64,000 nt of DNA from Campylobacteraceae bacterium (GCA_012519705.1 JAAYPR010000001.1:62001-126000); one strand, 5' to 3'. Counted from the first letter of the stretch, positions 43,819-53,658 are shown. The notes: generated from the letters alone by a model not told the origin. Numbers and translations are program-made.

Positions 43819-44304
43819 ATGAACGTAGAACCTATGACTCTTCACGGATATGAGAAACTCTCAACCGAACTTAAAAACTTAAAGTTAGTTGAGCGACCTC
43901 AAGTGGTTGAAGAGATAGACATAGCAAGAAGTCACGGAGACTTAAAAGAAAACGCTGAGTATCACGCAGCAAGGGAAAAGCAGGCTTTTATAGATAGCAG
44001 GATAGCTGAACTTAGCGATATGATATCAAGAGCGAAGGTGATAGACCCAAGCACGTATGAGCACGATAGAGTGAAATTTGGCTCAACTGTGACGATAATG
44101 GATATCGACACAGAGCTTGAGAAAACTTACTCTATCGTTGGGGCAAGTGAGAGTGATCTTTCAAAAGGATATATAAATATAAATACACCACTTGCAAGAC
44201 AACTTATAGGCAAGCTAGAGGGGGATATGGTGATGTTAACTTTGCCAAATGGGAATAGTGAGATAGAGATAGTAGAAGTAGTTTATAAAGAACTAAAATT
44301 TTAA
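43819..44304 (+). CDS. greA: transcription elongation factor GreA
   Basis: Rescues backtracked RNA polymerase by stimulating transcript cleavage. The N-terminal coiled coil carries the acidic tip in [18 protein letters not shown] (about residues 38-55), and the C-terminal FKBP-like domain has the IGKLEGD stretch about 135-141. Length 161 is normal. A 286-bp palindrome follows 10 nt after its stop. Confidence 0.96.
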   Translation: MNVEPMTLHGYEKLSTELKNLKLVERPQVVEEIDIARSHGDLKENAEYHAAREKQAFIDSRIAELSDMISRAKVIDPSTYEHDRVKFGSTVTIMDIDTELEKTYSIVGASESDLSKGYININTPLARQLIGKLEGDMVMLTLPNGNSEIEIVEVVYKELKF

Positions 44305-44314
44305 AGTTTTGTAT

Positions 44315-44600
44315 TCCCCAGCTCGGATAGATTTACACAAATCCTGACAAATTTGTTCGCTCATTACCGATGAGGTAACTCTCTTCACAAATTCGCCACG
44401 ATTTGCGTAAATATAGACAATCTGTCTTGAATAGTTGTTTTATGCAGAGTGTTTTTTAAATTTCGGCTCTGTTTTTATAACCACTCAAGACAGATTGTAG
44501 ATAGTAGTTTATAAATTTAAGAATTTACAAACGAGTTACCTTTTCGGTAATGAGTGCCGTAAATTTCTAAATTTATAAACTAATCTCACCGATATGGGGA
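44315..44600. repeat. 286-bp imperfect palindrome filling the greA-argC gap
   Basis: Outer arms TCCCCA (44315) and TGGGGA (44600), middle arms CTCATTACCGATGAGGTAAC (from 44360) against GTTACC...GGTAATGAG (to 44554), inner arms ACAATCTGTCTTGA (44417) against TCAAGACAGATTGT (to 44498), and a CAGAG/CTCTG tip. All pairs share the same centre near 44457.5. Local hairpins (TTACC..GGTAA) exist in each arm, giving a cruciform-like fold. No coding frame. It covers nearly the whole 315-nt gap. Confidence 0.85.
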
Positions 44601-44619
44601 GTTTTTAAAGGAAATAAAA

Positions 44620-45621
44620 ATGTATAATATTGGCATTGTTGGGCTTGGATATACAGGACTAGAGTTAATCAAACTCATCCTAAACCACCCACAAATGAAC
44701 TTAACCTACCTAAGTGCTTCAAAAGAAGCAGTTGTTGAAGAAACTTTTCCATCTTTAAGCGGTGTTTTTAACTTTGACATAGAAGTTTTTGATGCTAGCG
44801 AAGTGGCTAAAAGATGTGATTTGGTATTTTTAGCACTTCCACATAAAGTTGCTATGGAGTATGCAAAAGAGCTTTTGAAATTTGATATAAAGATAGTTGA
44901 TTTATCGGCTGATTACCGCCTAAAACTAGAAAATTATGAAGCTTTTTATACCAAGCATTTGGATAAAGAGAGTCTAAAACACGCAGTTTATGGACTTCCA
45001 GAGCTTTTTAGAAGAGACATTAAAAAAGCAAGACTTATAGCAAACCCAGGCTGTTATCCAACTTGCTCAATTTTAGCTATTGCTCCGTTTTTGAAATATA
45101 TAAACTTGGATAACGCTATCTTTATAGATGCAAAAAGCGGACTAAGTGGAGCTGGTAAAGGACTAAAAGAAAGTAGTCACTTTGTAAGTGTAAATGAAAA
45201 TATGAACGCTTACTCGCCTATCACTCACAGGCACTCTATCGAAGTTAGTGAAAAGCTAACACTGTTAGCAGGAGATACTGCTAAAGTGCTGTTTATACCG
45301 CATTTAGTGCCACTAACAAGAGGTATGCTAGTTAGTGCTTTTGTTAGTTTAAAAGAAGAGATTGAGCCTTTGGAAATTTTAAGAGAGTTTTATAAAGATG
45401 AAGAGTTTATCAGAGTTAGAGATGAGAGCGTTCATATAAAAAATGTCGCTGGAACTCACTTTATAGATATTTATGCTAAAAGCGATGGGCTAAATTTATG
45501 GATAAATGCAAGCATTGACAACCTTCTTCGTGGAGCTAGCTCACAAGCTTTGGCGAATGCAAATTTAATGCTTGGCTTAGATGAGAGCTTAGGGCTTCCA
45601 AAATTTGCTCACGGCTTATAA
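44620..45621 (+). CDS. argC: N-acetyl-gamma-glutamyl-phosphate reductase
   Basis: NADPH-dependent reduction step of arginine synthesis. The Rossmann start GIVGLGYTG is at residues 4-12, the active-site cysteine lies in NPGCYPTCSI about residues 144-153, and the HRHSIE stretch near 205 is typical. Length 333 is normal. It starts 19 nt after the large palindrome and overlaps no upstream gene; the next gene begins 13 nt after its stop. Confidence 0.95.
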   Translation: MYNIGIVGLGYTGLELIKLILNHPQMNLTYLSASKEAVVEETFPSLSGVFNFDIEVFDASEVAKRCDLVFLALPHKVAMEYAKELLKFDIKIVDLSADYRLKLENYEAFYTKHLDKESLKHAVYGLPELFRRDIKKARLIANPGCYPTCSILAIAPFLKYINLDNAIFIDAKSGLSGAGKGLKESSHFVSVNENMNAYSPITHRHSIEVSEKLTLLAGDTAKVLFIPHLVPLTRGMLVSAFVSLKEEIEPLEILREFYKDEEFIRVRDESVHIKNVAGTHFIDIYAKSDGLNLWINASIDNLLRGASSQALANANLMLGLDESLGLPKFAHGL

Positions 45622-45634
45622 AAACGGTTATAAA

Positions 45635-46348
45635 ATGATAGAGTATGAGTTAAAAGAAAATGCTATTTTTATAAGCGACTCACACGCTAACACTAACAAA
45701 GGTGAGTTTTACCAGTTTTTGTTAGTGTTAGAGCAAGAGATGCCTAAATTTAGTCAAATTTTTCTTTTAGGTGATATGTTTGATTTGCTAACAAACACAA
45801 CTTATACTCAAATTTTTTATAAAAAAGAGATAGAGCTTTTAAACAGGCTATCAAGAACTTATGAAATTTATTATTTTGAGGGAAATCACGATTTTAATTT
45901 GAAAGAGATTTTCCCAAATATCACTATTTTCCCACACTCTTTCCAACCCGTAACTTTTAAAACTAAGATAAATAAAAATGTCTCCATATCTCATGGAGAC
46001 ATTTTTTTAAACCCTTTAACTCAAAAAACACTTCTTTTTTTAAGAAACAAAACCTTTCTTAAATTTATGGACTTTTTAGACAAAAAGTTAGATTTTAAAA
46101 TTTCAAAAGCGATTTTAAACAAACAAAGTAAAAAATCTTTATATAAAGAGTTTGGGGAGTTTAGGGGCTATTTAACAAAAAAGATTAAAAATTACAGCTC
46201 TGATTATGTCATAGAAGGACATTACCATCAAGATAGAACTTTTAGATTTGGCAAACAAATTTATATAAACCTAAACTCATACGCAGTAGAGCCAAAAATT
46301 TATAGTTCTAAATTTTTTGATGGTAGGCTTATCTTAACTCAAATTTAG
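45635..46348 (+). CDS. LpxH-like metallophosphoesterase
   Basis: A 237-residue calcineurin-like phosphoesterase with metal-binding motifs in order: ISDSHAN about residue 14, LGDMFD about 46, EGNHDFN about 82, SHGD about 116 and EGHYHQ about 192. This matches UDP-2,3-diacylglucosamine pyrophosphohydrolase (LpxH), which fits the lipid A genes lpxA and lpxB in the window, but other phosphoesterases share the motifs. I chose the ATG at 45635; a start at 45605 would lie inside argC. Confidence 0.8.
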   Translation: MIEYELKENAIFISDSHANTNKGEFYQFLLVLEQEMPKFSQIFLLGDMFDLLTNTTYTQIFYKKEIELLNRLSRTYEIYYFEGNHDFNLKEIFPNITIFPHSFQPVTFKTKINKNVSISHGDIFLNPLTQKTLLFLRNKTFLKFMDFLDKKLDFKISKAILNKQSKKSLYKEFGEFRGYLTKKIKNYSSDYVIEGHYHQDRTFRFGKQIYINLNSYAVEPKIYSSKFFDGRLILTQI

Positions 46349-46354
46349 TATAAT
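46349..46354 (+). promoter_or_regulatory. Predicted -10 box for serB-tal
   Basis: TATAAT immediately after the preceding stop codon and 20 nt upstream of serB, with AAAGGAAA as the ribosome-binding site. Confidence 0.55.
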
Positions 46355-46374
46355 TCATTTAAAAAAGGAAATTT

Positions 46375-46998
46375 ATGATAAAACTATGTGTTTTTGACTT
46401 TGACAGCACGCTGATGGACGGTGAAACCATCTCATTTTTCGCTACTTTAGCTGGTGTAGAAGATGAAGTAAGCAAGATAACTGAACAGGCAATGAGTGGA
46501 AAGCTTGACTTTTTTGAGAGTTTAAAAGCTAGAGTTAAGCTGCTAAAAGGCGTCCGCTCGGATGAAATTCAAAAAATCGCTACAAATCTACCTTTTATAA
46601 ACGGAGCTAAAGAAATCATTGCCTACCTAAAAGAAAAAGGGATAAAAGTTATAGTTTTTAGCGGTGGGTTTCATGTGGCGACTGACCATGCAAAGAGCAT
46701 TTTAGGATATGATGCAAGCTTTGCAAACTATCTTCATGAAAAGGACGGCGTTTTAACAGGTGAAGTTGGCGGGGAGATGATGTTTGGCACTTCAAAAGGG
46801 ATAGTTTTAAGAGAGTTAAAAAGCTTAATGGGACTTAAAAAAGAAGAAGTTATGTGTGTAGGAGACGGTGCAAACGATATCTCTATGTTTAAAGAAGCAG
46901 GAACTAGCATAGCGTTTTGTGCAAAAGAGGCACTTAAAGAACATGCAACTTATGTGATAGATAAAAAAGATTTAAGGGAGATAAAAAACTATGTATAA
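46375..46998 (+). CDS. serB: phosphoserine phosphatase
   Basis: HAD-family phosphatase that makes serine from phosphoserine. Motif I is FDFDSTLMDGE about residues 7-17, motif II VFSGGF about 97-102, and motif III GDGANDISM about 161-169. Length 207 is normal. With serC at 60.6 kb, two serine-pathway genes are in the window. It overlaps tal by 8 nt. Confidence 0.95.
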   Translation: MIKLCVFDFDSTLMDGETISFFATLAGVEDEVSKITEQAMSGKLDFFESLKARVKLLKGVRSDEIQKIATNLPFINGAKEIIAYLKEKGIKVIVFSGGFHVATDHAKSILGYDASFANYLHEKDGVLTGEVGGEMMFGTSKGIVLRELKSLMGLKKEEVMCVGDGANDISMFKEAGTSIAFCAKEALKEHATYVIDKKDLREIKNYV

Positions 46999-47983
46999 CG
47001 GAGATTTTTCGCTTTGGTGTGACTTTGTTGAGAGAGACTTTATAGACGGTGAGTTTAGAAAACTTTTAAAAAGTGAAGCTATAAATGGGGCTACTTCAAA
47101 CCCAAGTATTTTTAAAAATGCTATTTTAAACTCACCTGCCTATACTAAACAAAAAGAGAAATTTAAACACAAAACCCCAAAAGAGATTTATGAAATTCTT
47201 GCAACGACTGACATTAGGCTTGCAGCTGAAGCGATGTTTAAAAACTTCATAGACAAAGATGATGGGTTTATTAGTATCGAGGTTGACCCAAGTTTAAGCG
47301 GTGATGCCAAAGAGACCTACAAAGAAGGCAAAAGACTTAATGCAACTATCGGTATGCCAAACGTTATGATAAAAATCCCAGCAACCGAAGCTGGTTTTGA
47401 AGCGATGGAGAAGCTAATCGCAAAAGGCATAAATGTAAATGCGACTTTGATTTTCTCGCCAAAGCAGACAAAAGAGTGTTTAAAAGCTTTTGAAAAAGGA
47501 ACTAAGAAATTCAAAGAGAGGTTTCCAAAGGCAAATTTACCACAAGCGGTGATTAGTATCTTTGTAAGTAGGTTTGATAGACTTCTTGATAGTGAGTTTG
47601 AAAAAGTTGGTATTGAGAAGGCTAAATTTGGCATAGTAAATGCTAGCAAATGCTACCACTTAATAGAAGATGCAAAACTAGAAAACGTTAGAGCTCTTTT
47701 TGCAAGTACAGGTGTTAAAGGTGATGATTTAGAAAAGGATTATTATATAAAAGAGCTTATGTATAAAAACTCTATAAACACAGCTCCACTTGAGACTATA
47801 AAAGAGTTTATCAAGAGTAAAAAGATGGTAAAAGAAGCGGTTTCAAAAGGAGAGGTTGATAAATTTTTCAAAAAAGTTGAAAATGCTGGATTTAATGTAA
47901 AAGAAATCTATAGCGCTCTTTTAGAGGATGGACTAAAGCAGTTTGAAGTTGCTTTTGGTGAAATTTTAGATAGTTTAAAATAA
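46991..47983 (+). CDS. tal: transaldolase
   Basis: Transfers a dihydroxyacetone unit between sugar phosphates in the non-oxidative pentose phosphate pathway. GATSNPSIFKNAI about residues 34-46 and the Schiff-base lysine in the MIKIPAT stretch about 126-132 are clear, with ATLIFSPKQ about 152-160. Length 330 is standard. Overlap with serB implies coupling. Confidence 0.95.
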   Translation: MYNGDFSLWCDFVERDFIDGEFRKLLKSEAINGATSNPSIFKNAILNSPAYTKQKEKFKHKTPKEIYEILATTDIRLAAEAMFKNFIDKDDGFISIEVDPSLSGDAKETYKEGKRLNATIGMPNVMIKIPATEAGFEAMEKLIAKGINVNATLIFSPKQTKECLKAFEKGTKKFKERFPKANLPQAVISIFVSRFDRLLDSEFEKVGIEKAKFGIVNASKCYHLIEDAKLENVRALFASTGVKGDDLEKDYYIKELMYKNSINTAPLETIKEFIKSKKMVKEAVSKGEVDKFFKKVENAGFNVKEIYSALLEDGLKQFEVAFGEILDSLK

Positions 47984-47992
47984 GGAGGGGTT

Positions 47993-49135
47993 ATGTCAGA
48001 AAATCCACATTTAAAAAAGCTTGATGCTTATCTAAATTTACTTATAAAACATGGTGGAAGCGACCTTCATATAAAGTCCGGCTCAGTCATAAGAGTAAGG
48101 ATAAATGGAGAGTTGGCAAAGGTTGGAGAGAAGCCATTTCCAAAGGAAGAGGCTTTGAGTTTAGCAAAAGCTATGCTTGGAAGCGACTTTGCAAGATTTG
48201 AAGAGCAAAAAAGCATAGACTATAGTTACTCTTTAGATGAGAACTACCGTTTTCGTGTGAATGCTTTTTCTCAGATAGATGGCACTAGTTTTGTTTTTAG
48301 AACAATTCCTAGAAAAATTCCAACTATTGACGAGTTAAATCTCCCTGATGTTATCAAACAAATTGCAGATGAGACAATGAGAGGACTTGTGTTAATAACA
48401 GGTCCAACGGGAAGTGGAAAAACTACAACTATCGCAAGTATGATAGAGAGGATAAACCAAAGAAGAACAAGCCATATCGTGACTATTGAGGATCCTGTTG
48501 AGTTTATTTTTAAAGATGATAAGTGCATTATCAACCAAAGAGCTATTGGCGAAAACTGCCATACTTTTGCCGACTCGCTTCGCTCAGCTCTTAGAGAAGA
48601 CTCTGATATTATCTTTGTTGGGGAGATGAGAGATCTAGAAACCATTAGAACTGCACTTCACGCAGCAGAGACTGGACACCTTGTTTTGTCAACCCTCCAC
48701 ACGATTGATGCAAAAGAGAGCGTTAGTAGAATTGTTTCTATGTTTGAAAAAGAGGAGCAAGAAAGAATTAGACTAAGTCTAGCTTCTGTTTTAGCAGCTA
48801 CTATCTCGCAAAGGCTTGCAGCTTCAACAGATGGTGGAAGAAGAGCTGTTGTTGAGGTGCTAATCAAAAATACAAGAATAAAAGATATGATTTTGGAAAA
48901 TAGACTTCACGAAATTCCAGATGCTATCAAAGAGAGCGGAAAAACATATAGAATGCAGACTTTCGACCAGCACCTTTTAGAACTATATAAAGCAGGAATT
49001 GTATCTAGAGATGAAGCTCTTGATAAGAGCAGTATAAGAAGTGACTTAGAAATTCTAATGACCCAGTCTGATATGGAAAGAAGGGGCGATATTAGCGATA
49101 GTTTGGCTAGAAATATCACTTTAAAAGATGATTAA
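47993..49135 (+). CDS. PilT/PilU-family secretion ATPase
   Basis: A 380-residue hexameric AAA-type ATPase of the twitching-motility group. Walker A is GPTGSGKTT about residues 131-139, the Asp box EDPVEFIF about 166-173, Walker B VGEMRDLETI about 204-213, and the His box follows (GHLVLSTLHT). In type IV pili PilT powers retraction. No pilin or assembly gene is nearby. The closest conserved C-terminal pattern (RMQTFDQHLLELY) is PilT/PilU-like. It lies 9 nt after tal with a good GGAGG site. Confidence 0.88.
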   Translation: MSENPHLKKLDAYLNLLIKHGGSDLHIKSGSVIRVRINGELAKVGEKPFPKEEALSLAKAMLGSDFARFEEQKSIDYSYSLDENYRFRVNAFSQIDGTSFVFRTIPRKIPTIDELNLPDVIKQIADETMRGLVLITGPTGSGKTTTIASMIERINQRRTSHIVTIEDPVEFIFKDDKCIINQRAIGENCHTFADSLRSALREDSDIIFVGEMRDLETIRTALHAAETGHLVLSTLHTIDAKESVSRIVSMFEKEEQERIRLSLASVLAATISQRLAASTDGGRRAVVEVLIKNTRIKDMILENRLHEIPDAIKESGKTYRMQTFDQHLLELYKAGIVSRDEALDKSSIRSDLEILMTQSDMERRGDISDSLARNITLKDD

Positions 49136-49159
49136 AGCTTAAATTTATAAAGTTTTTTG

Positions 49160-49165
49160 TATAAT
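49160..49165 (+). promoter_or_regulatory. Predicted -10 box for rplY
   Basis: TATAAT 28 nt upstream of rplY after the PilT-like gene; GAAAGGAAA follows as ribosome-binding site. Confidence 0.6.
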
Positions 49166-49193
49166 TTAGCCTATTTTTTATGAAAGGAAAAAG

Positions 49194-49727
49194 ATGTTAG
49201 AAGGAATCGTTAGAGAGAGTATCGGTAAAAAGCCAGCTAGAGCTTTAAAAAGAGATGGTTATCTAATCGCAAACATCTATGCGAAGGGAGTAGATAATAT
49301 CTACGCAGCGTTTAAACTAAATGAGTTTATGAAGTATGTTAGAGACAAGGAAACTCTTGCATTTGACATTAAGCTAGGAAATGATAGCTACAAAGTTGTA
49401 GTTGAAGAGTATCAAAAAGATCCTGTTCACAACACTTTAACTCATGTGGATTTAAGAGTTGTTTTAGATGATGTTAAATCAAAATACTATATCCCTGTAA
49501 AAACTTACGGAACACCAATTGGTCTTAAAAACAGAGGTGTTTTAATCAACCTAAAAAGAAGACTTAGAGTTGAGTGTTTAGGTAAAGACCTACCAAATAG
49601 CTTTGATTTAGACGTAACAGAGCTAGATGTTGGAGACTCAATCCTAGTAAGAGAGGTTAAAGCTCCTGAAAACGTAACTATACTAGATGGTGGCAGCGTA
49701 GCTGTAACTGGAGTTTTCAAAGCGTAA
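49194..49727 (+). CDS. rplY: 50S ribosomal protein L25/general stress protein Ctc
   Basis: A 177-residue two-domain L25 (CTC type): an N-terminal 5S-rRNA-binding domain beginning with the [19 protein letters not shown] stretch, and a C-terminal TL5-like beta domain from about residue 95. The start is fixed by the RBS. It abuts pth with one nt between, the usual rplY-pth pairing. Confidence 0.95.
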   Translation: MLEGIVRESIGKKPARALKRDGYLIANIYAKGVDNIYAAFKLNEFMKYVRDKETLAFDIKLGNDSYKVVVEEYQKDPVHNTLTHVDLRVVLDDVKSKYYIPVKTYGTPIGLKNRGVLINLKRRLRVECLGKDLPNSFDLDVTELDVGDSILVREVKAPENVTILDGGSVAVTGVFKA

Positions 49728-49728
49728 A

Positions 49729-50277
49729 ATGATTTTAGTAGTAGGGCTTGGAAATCCAGGCAAAGAGTATGAAAATACTCGCCATAATATTGGATTTATG
49801 GTTATTGATAAGCTCTTAGATAGCTCCTTTTCAAATGCAAGTTCTACTAAATTTCAAGGTGAGCTTTATAAAAAAGGCTCCCTTCTTCTTCTAAAACCCA
49901 CAACTTATATGAACTTAAGCGGGAATTCCGTAAAAGCAGTAAATGATTTTTATAAACCTGAAAGAATCATAGTTATTCACGATGACTTAGACCTGAATTT
50001 CAACACGATTAGATTTAAAACAGGCGGAAGTAGTGGCGGACATAACGGGATAAAATCAATCGATAGTCTGATAGGAAATGATTACGAAAGAGTTAGGCTT
50101 GGCATTGGAAATCCAAACAAAAACTCAGTTGTAGGACATGTTTTAAGTAGCTTTAGCAAAGATGAAGAGGCTAAACTTGACGCTATTTTAGAGTATGCAA
50201 AAAAAGCGGTTCTTGATTTAATCAAAAACGATATAAAAGAGACAAGAAATAAATTTACTACAAAAGAGATAGCATGA
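49729..50277 (+). CDS. pth: peptidyl-tRNA hydrolase
   Basis: Recycles peptidyl-tRNA released from stalled ribosomes. Catalytic landmarks: [18 protein letters not shown] at residues 6-23 (active-site Asn and His), [10 protein letters not shown] about 56-65, and the IHDDLDL motif about 82-88. Length 182 is normal. It overlaps the next gene by 4 nt. Confidence 0.96.
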   Translation: MILVVGLGNPGKEYENTRHNIGFMVIDKLLDSSFSNASSTKFQGELYKKGSLLLLKPTTYMNLSGNSVKAVNDFYKPERIIVIHDDLDLNFNTIRFKTGGSSGGHNGIKSIDSLIGNDYERVRLGIGNPNKNSVVGHVLSSFSKDEEAKLDAILEYAKKAVLDLIKNDIKETRNKFTTKEIA

Positions 50278-51335
50278 AACTCTACTCAAGATATATAAGT
50301 TTTGTTTATCTAAAGTATTTTTTTATTCTATTTATTGCATTAGAGTGCTTTTACACAGGCATTGATATTTTGCTAAATTTAAAAGACCTCTCCACAAGTG
50401 CGAACTTAGCACTTCTTTATGTGGCACTAACTGCTCTAAGTGCTGTTGCTTATACGCTTCCATTAAGCCTTATCTTTGCTCTTATTTTAGCTCTTTTTAA
50501 TATGATAAGAAGCAATGAGCTAATAAGCTTCTACGCTCTTGGGATTAGCAAAAACAAACTTGTTAGAATGCCTTTTATAATCTCACTTTTAATAACATGC
50601 TTTTATGTTTATCTAAACTCAACTCCGTTTGCATATGCTGCCCAGTATAGGGATAATTTAGAAAGCTTAGATGCTGTTGGCTCTGTAAGTAGGGGAATTT
50701 TTTTAAAATATGATGATAAATATGTCTACATTAGAGAGTTAAACGCTCTAGCAAAAGCAGCTAGTGGGATAAAAATCATCCAAACAAATGGCGGCATGGT
50801 TGAAAAAATAACTTCCGCTGGAAAAGCTGCTTATGATGATAATAAATGGACGTTTTATAACGAACACTCAACCATTTTGCCTCTAAATTTAGAGCTTGGC
50901 GGTGAGGGCTTGAAATTTCAAACAAGTAAAGAGTTTGTTGATTTGCACGGCTTTAGACCAGATGATATAGAAAAAATTTATGAAAGTTCATCTGTTTACT
51001 CTATCACAGACGCTTTAAGTGCAATAGAGACTTTTAAAAATCAAGGAGTAAATATAGACGGTATCAAAGCTACTCTTTATAGTTTAGTAGTATCGCCTCT
51101 TTTTGCTCCTTTTATGCTACTTATTTTGTTTTATCATCTGCCGATTACTGGGCGGTTTTTTAACCTTGCACTTTTAAGCTTTGGGTTTTTCATCGTAACT
51201 ATCAGCTTTTGGGGAGTGCTTTTTGTAATGACTCGGTTTTCGCTAACAGGGGTTATAGCCCCAGAAATCGGGATAGTTTTACCTATTGGACTGCTTGGGG
51301 CTTACGCATTTTATCTAGTTTTTAAACATCGTTAG
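50274..51335 (+). CDS. LptF/LptG-family lipopolysaccharide export permease
   Basis: A 353-residue YjgP/YjgQ-type protein with six membrane helices in two groups (about residues 9-27, 47-75 and 98-112, then 266-289, 295-320 and 325-350) and a periplasmic jellyroll between them. LptF and LptG couple with LptB to pull LPS out of the inner membrane. The position after pth matches my memory of C. jejuni. Which of the two paralogues it is cannot be settled here. Confidence 0.88.
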   Translation: MKLYSRYISFVYLKYFFILFIALECFYTGIDILLNLKDLSTSANLALLYVALTALSAVAYTLPLSLIFALILALFNMIRSNELISFYALGISKNKLVRMPFIISLLITCFYVYLNSTPFAYAAQYRDNLESLDAVGSVSRGIFLKYDDKYVYIRELNALAKAASGIKIIQTNGGMVEKITSAGKAAYDDNKWTFYNEHSTILPLNLELGGEGLKFQTSKEFVDLHGFRPDDIEKIYESSSVYSITDALSAIETFKNQGVNIDGIKATLYSLVVSPLFAPFMLLILFYHLPITGRFFNLALLSFGFFIVTISFWGVLFVMTRFSLTGVIAPEIGIVLPIGLLGAYAFYLVFKHR

Positions 51336-51373
51336 ATTTTTTTAAGTAAAATACAAGTAAAATAAAAGATTAT

Positions 51374-51391
51374 TATAAAAGGTTTTATATG
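51374..51391 (+). promoter_or_regulatory. Palindrome overlapping the lysA ribosome-binding site
   Basis: TATAAAA-GG-TTTTATA (51374-51389) encloses the AAAGG ribosome-binding site and ends on the first base of the start codon. Could be an operator or a weak RBS-occluding hairpin; could also be chance in AT-rich DNA. Confidence 0.3.
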
Positions 51392-52582
51392 AAAAATTTG
51401 GCACAAAAATACGGCACACCACTTTATATTTATAAATTTGATGAGATAAAGAAAAGATATTTAGAGCTAAAAGAGGCATTTCACGCTAGAAAATCTCTAG
51501 TTTGTTACGCTGTTAAGGCAAACTCAAATTTAAGCTTGCTTAAGTTTTTAGCAGATCTTGGAAGCGGGTTTGACTGTGTTAGTTTTAACGAAGTAAGAAG
51601 AGCACTCTTAGCTGGGGCTAAAAATTATCAAATCATCTTCTCAGGCGTTGGAAAAAGAGATGATGAGATAGAAGAAGCTTTAAAAGCTGGAATTTTAATG
51701 ATAAACTTAGAAAGTGAAGCTGAGCTTTTAAGAGTTGAGAAAATCGCTAAAAAACTTAACACAAAAGCAAGAATTAGCATAAGAGTAAACCCAAATATCG
51801 ACCCAAAAACTCACCCATATATCTCAACAGGACTTGATGAAAACAAATTTGGCGTAAGCATAGAAGTTGCTAAAAAGATGTATATCATGGCTAAAAATAG
51901 TGAGTTTTTAGAGCCAATCGGCATCCATTTTCACATAGGAAGCCAGCTTTTAGACATAAGCCCTATTTGCGAGTCTGCAAAAATAGTCTCAAAACTTATG
52001 AGTGATTTAAAAGTTTTAAATATTGATATTAAGTTCTTTGACATCGGCGGTGGAATCGGCATAAGATACAAAGATGAAGTTAGACCAAACTTATACGACT
52101 ACGCTCAAGGAGTTTTGGCAACTTTAAGCGGGCAAGACGTAACTATCGTCATGGAACCAGGCAGATTTCTAGTTGGAGAGAGTGGCTATCTTTTAACAAA
52201 AGTTCTTTATGAAAAAGAGAACGAAGGCAAAAGATTTGTTATAGTTGACGCTGCTATGAATGATTTGCTTCGCCCAAGTCTTTACGGAGCGTATCACGAG
52301 ATAGAAGCTTTAGAAAAAGATGGAAATTTAAGCAGTTGTGATGTTGTTGGACCTATCTGTGAAAGCGGAGACTTTTTAGGTAAAAATGTTATGCTTCCAC
52401 ATTTAGAAAGTGGCGATTTGCTTGTAGTAAAAGGAGCTGGGGCATATGGCTTTACAATGGCAAGCAACTATAACTCAAGACAAAAAGCAGCCGAAGTTGC
52501 TATAATAGAAGGCAAAGATAAGCTTATAAGAAAAAGAGAGAGCTTTGAAGATTTAGTTAAAGATGAAGTGGAGTTTTTATGA
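51389..52582 (+). CDS. lysA: diaminopimelate decarboxylase
   Basis: PLP-dependent last step of lysine synthesis. The PLP lysine is in CYAVKAN about residues 40-46; the cofactor-phosphate glycine loop FFDIGGGIGI is about 216-225; EPGRFLVG about 256-263; and CESGDFLG about 330-337 supplies the active-site cysteine. Length 397 is normal. With dapB, two diaminopimelate-pathway genes are in the window. It overlaps pheA by 4 nt. Confidence 0.96.
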   Translation: MKNLAQKYGTPLYIYKFDEIKKRYLELKEAFHARKSLVCYAVKANSNLSLLKFLADLGSGFDCVSFNEVRRALLAGAKNYQIIFSGVGKRDDEIEEALKAGILMINLESEAELLRVEKIAKKLNTKARISIRVNPNIDPKTHPYISTGLDENKFGVSIEVAKKMYIMAKNSEFLEPIGIHFHIGSQLLDISPICESAKIVSKLMSDLKVLNIDIKFFDIGGGIGIRYKDEVRPNLYDYAQGVLATLSGQDVTIVMEPGRFLVGESGYLLTKVLYEKENEGKRFVIVDAAMNDLLRPSLYGAYHEIEALEKDGNLSSCDVVGPICESGDFLGKNVMLPHLESGDLLVVKGAGAYGFTMASNYNSRQKAAEVAIIEGKDKLIRKRESFEDLVKDEVEFL

Positions 52583-53658
52583 AAAATATGGATGATCTTA
52601 GAGCTGAAATAGACATAGTTGATAACGAGATAATCAGGCTTTTAAATGAAAGGATGGTCTATGTTAAAAAAATAGGCGAGCTAAAAAATGCAAGTGGCGG
52701 GCATATTTATAGACCTGAGAGAGAAAAAGCGATTCTTAGTAGGCTAGAGAGCATTAGCGGAAAAGATTTGGATAGAAAGGCGATTGAGGCGATTTATTAT
52801 GAAATTTTCTCAATTTCAAGAAATTTAGAAAAACCACAAAGCGTAGCATTTTTAGGGCCTTTTGGAAGCTACTCTCATCAAGCTGCAAAGTCAAGATTTG
52901 GTGCGATTAGTAACTATATTCCAGTTTCAAACATAGAAGCCGTGTTTAAAGAAGTTAGCAACAAAGAGGCAAAATACGGCGTTGTGCCGATTGAAAACAA
53001 CACAGAAGGCGGGGTTGGAGTTACATTCGACTGTCTTGGAGCGTATCCAGACATCAAAATAGTAGCTGAAATTTACATCGACATCCACCACTCTTTTGCA
53101 AGCATGCACGAGAGTTTAAAAGATATAACTAAAATTTACTCTCACCCGCAAGGATATAACCAATGTCTTAAGTTTTTAGAAGACCACGGACTTAACGAAG
53201 TGGAGTTTGTCCCAGCAAAATCAACCGCCCTAGCTGCTAAACTAGCAAGCACTGAGCCAAACTCAGCGGCGATTTGTTCAAGCATAGCAGCAAGCCTTTA
53301 TAATGTGCCGGTTATGTTTGAAAAGATTGAAGATAACCTTTCAAATAGAACTAGGTTTTTTATAATAAGTGACTTTAAAAACGAAAAAACAGGCGAAGAT
53401 AAGACATCTTTGTTTATCAAAATCGACCACACACCAGGCTCTTTAGCCGAGCTTTTAAGCATATTTAGAAATGAAGGCATAAATATGACAAAGTTAGAGA
53501 GTCGTCCTATAAAGAAAAAAGAGTTTAGAACAAATTTCTTTGTGGATTTAGAAGGTCATATCGACGATAGACGCGTAAGTGATGCGATAAACTTAGCTGT
53601 AAAAAAAGGCAACGAAATCACTTGGCTTGGTAGCTATATGAACGGCGAAGAGAAATAA
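52579..53658 (+). CDS. pheA: bifunctional chorismate mutase / prephenate dehydratase
   Basis: Converts chorismate via prephenate to phenylpyruvate. Residues about 1-85 are an AroQ-type chorismate mutase (LRAEIDIVDNEIIRLLNER). Next, GPFGSYSHQAA about 92-102 and ENNTEGGVG about 138-146 mark prephenate dehydratase, and an ACT domain from about residue 270 has the phenylalanine-sensing KLESRPIK motif. Length 359 is standard. Confidence 0.96.
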   Translation: MKNMDDLRAEIDIVDNEIIRLLNERMVYVKKIGELKNASGGHIYRPEREKAILSRLESISGKDLDRKAIEAIYYEIFSISRNLEKPQSVAFLGPFGSYSHQAAKSRFGAISNYIPVSNIEAVFKEVSNKEAKYGVVPIENNTEGGVGVTFDCLGAYPDIKIVAEIYIDIHHSFASMHESLKDITKIYSHPQGYNQCLKFLEDHGLNEVEFVPAKSTALAAKLASTEPNSAAICSSIAASLYNVPVMFEKIEDNLSNRTRFFIISDFKNEKTGEDKTSLFIKIDHTPGSLAELLSIFRNEGINMTKLESRPIKKKEFRTNFFVDLEGHIDDRRVSDAINLAVKKGNEITWLGSYMNGEEK

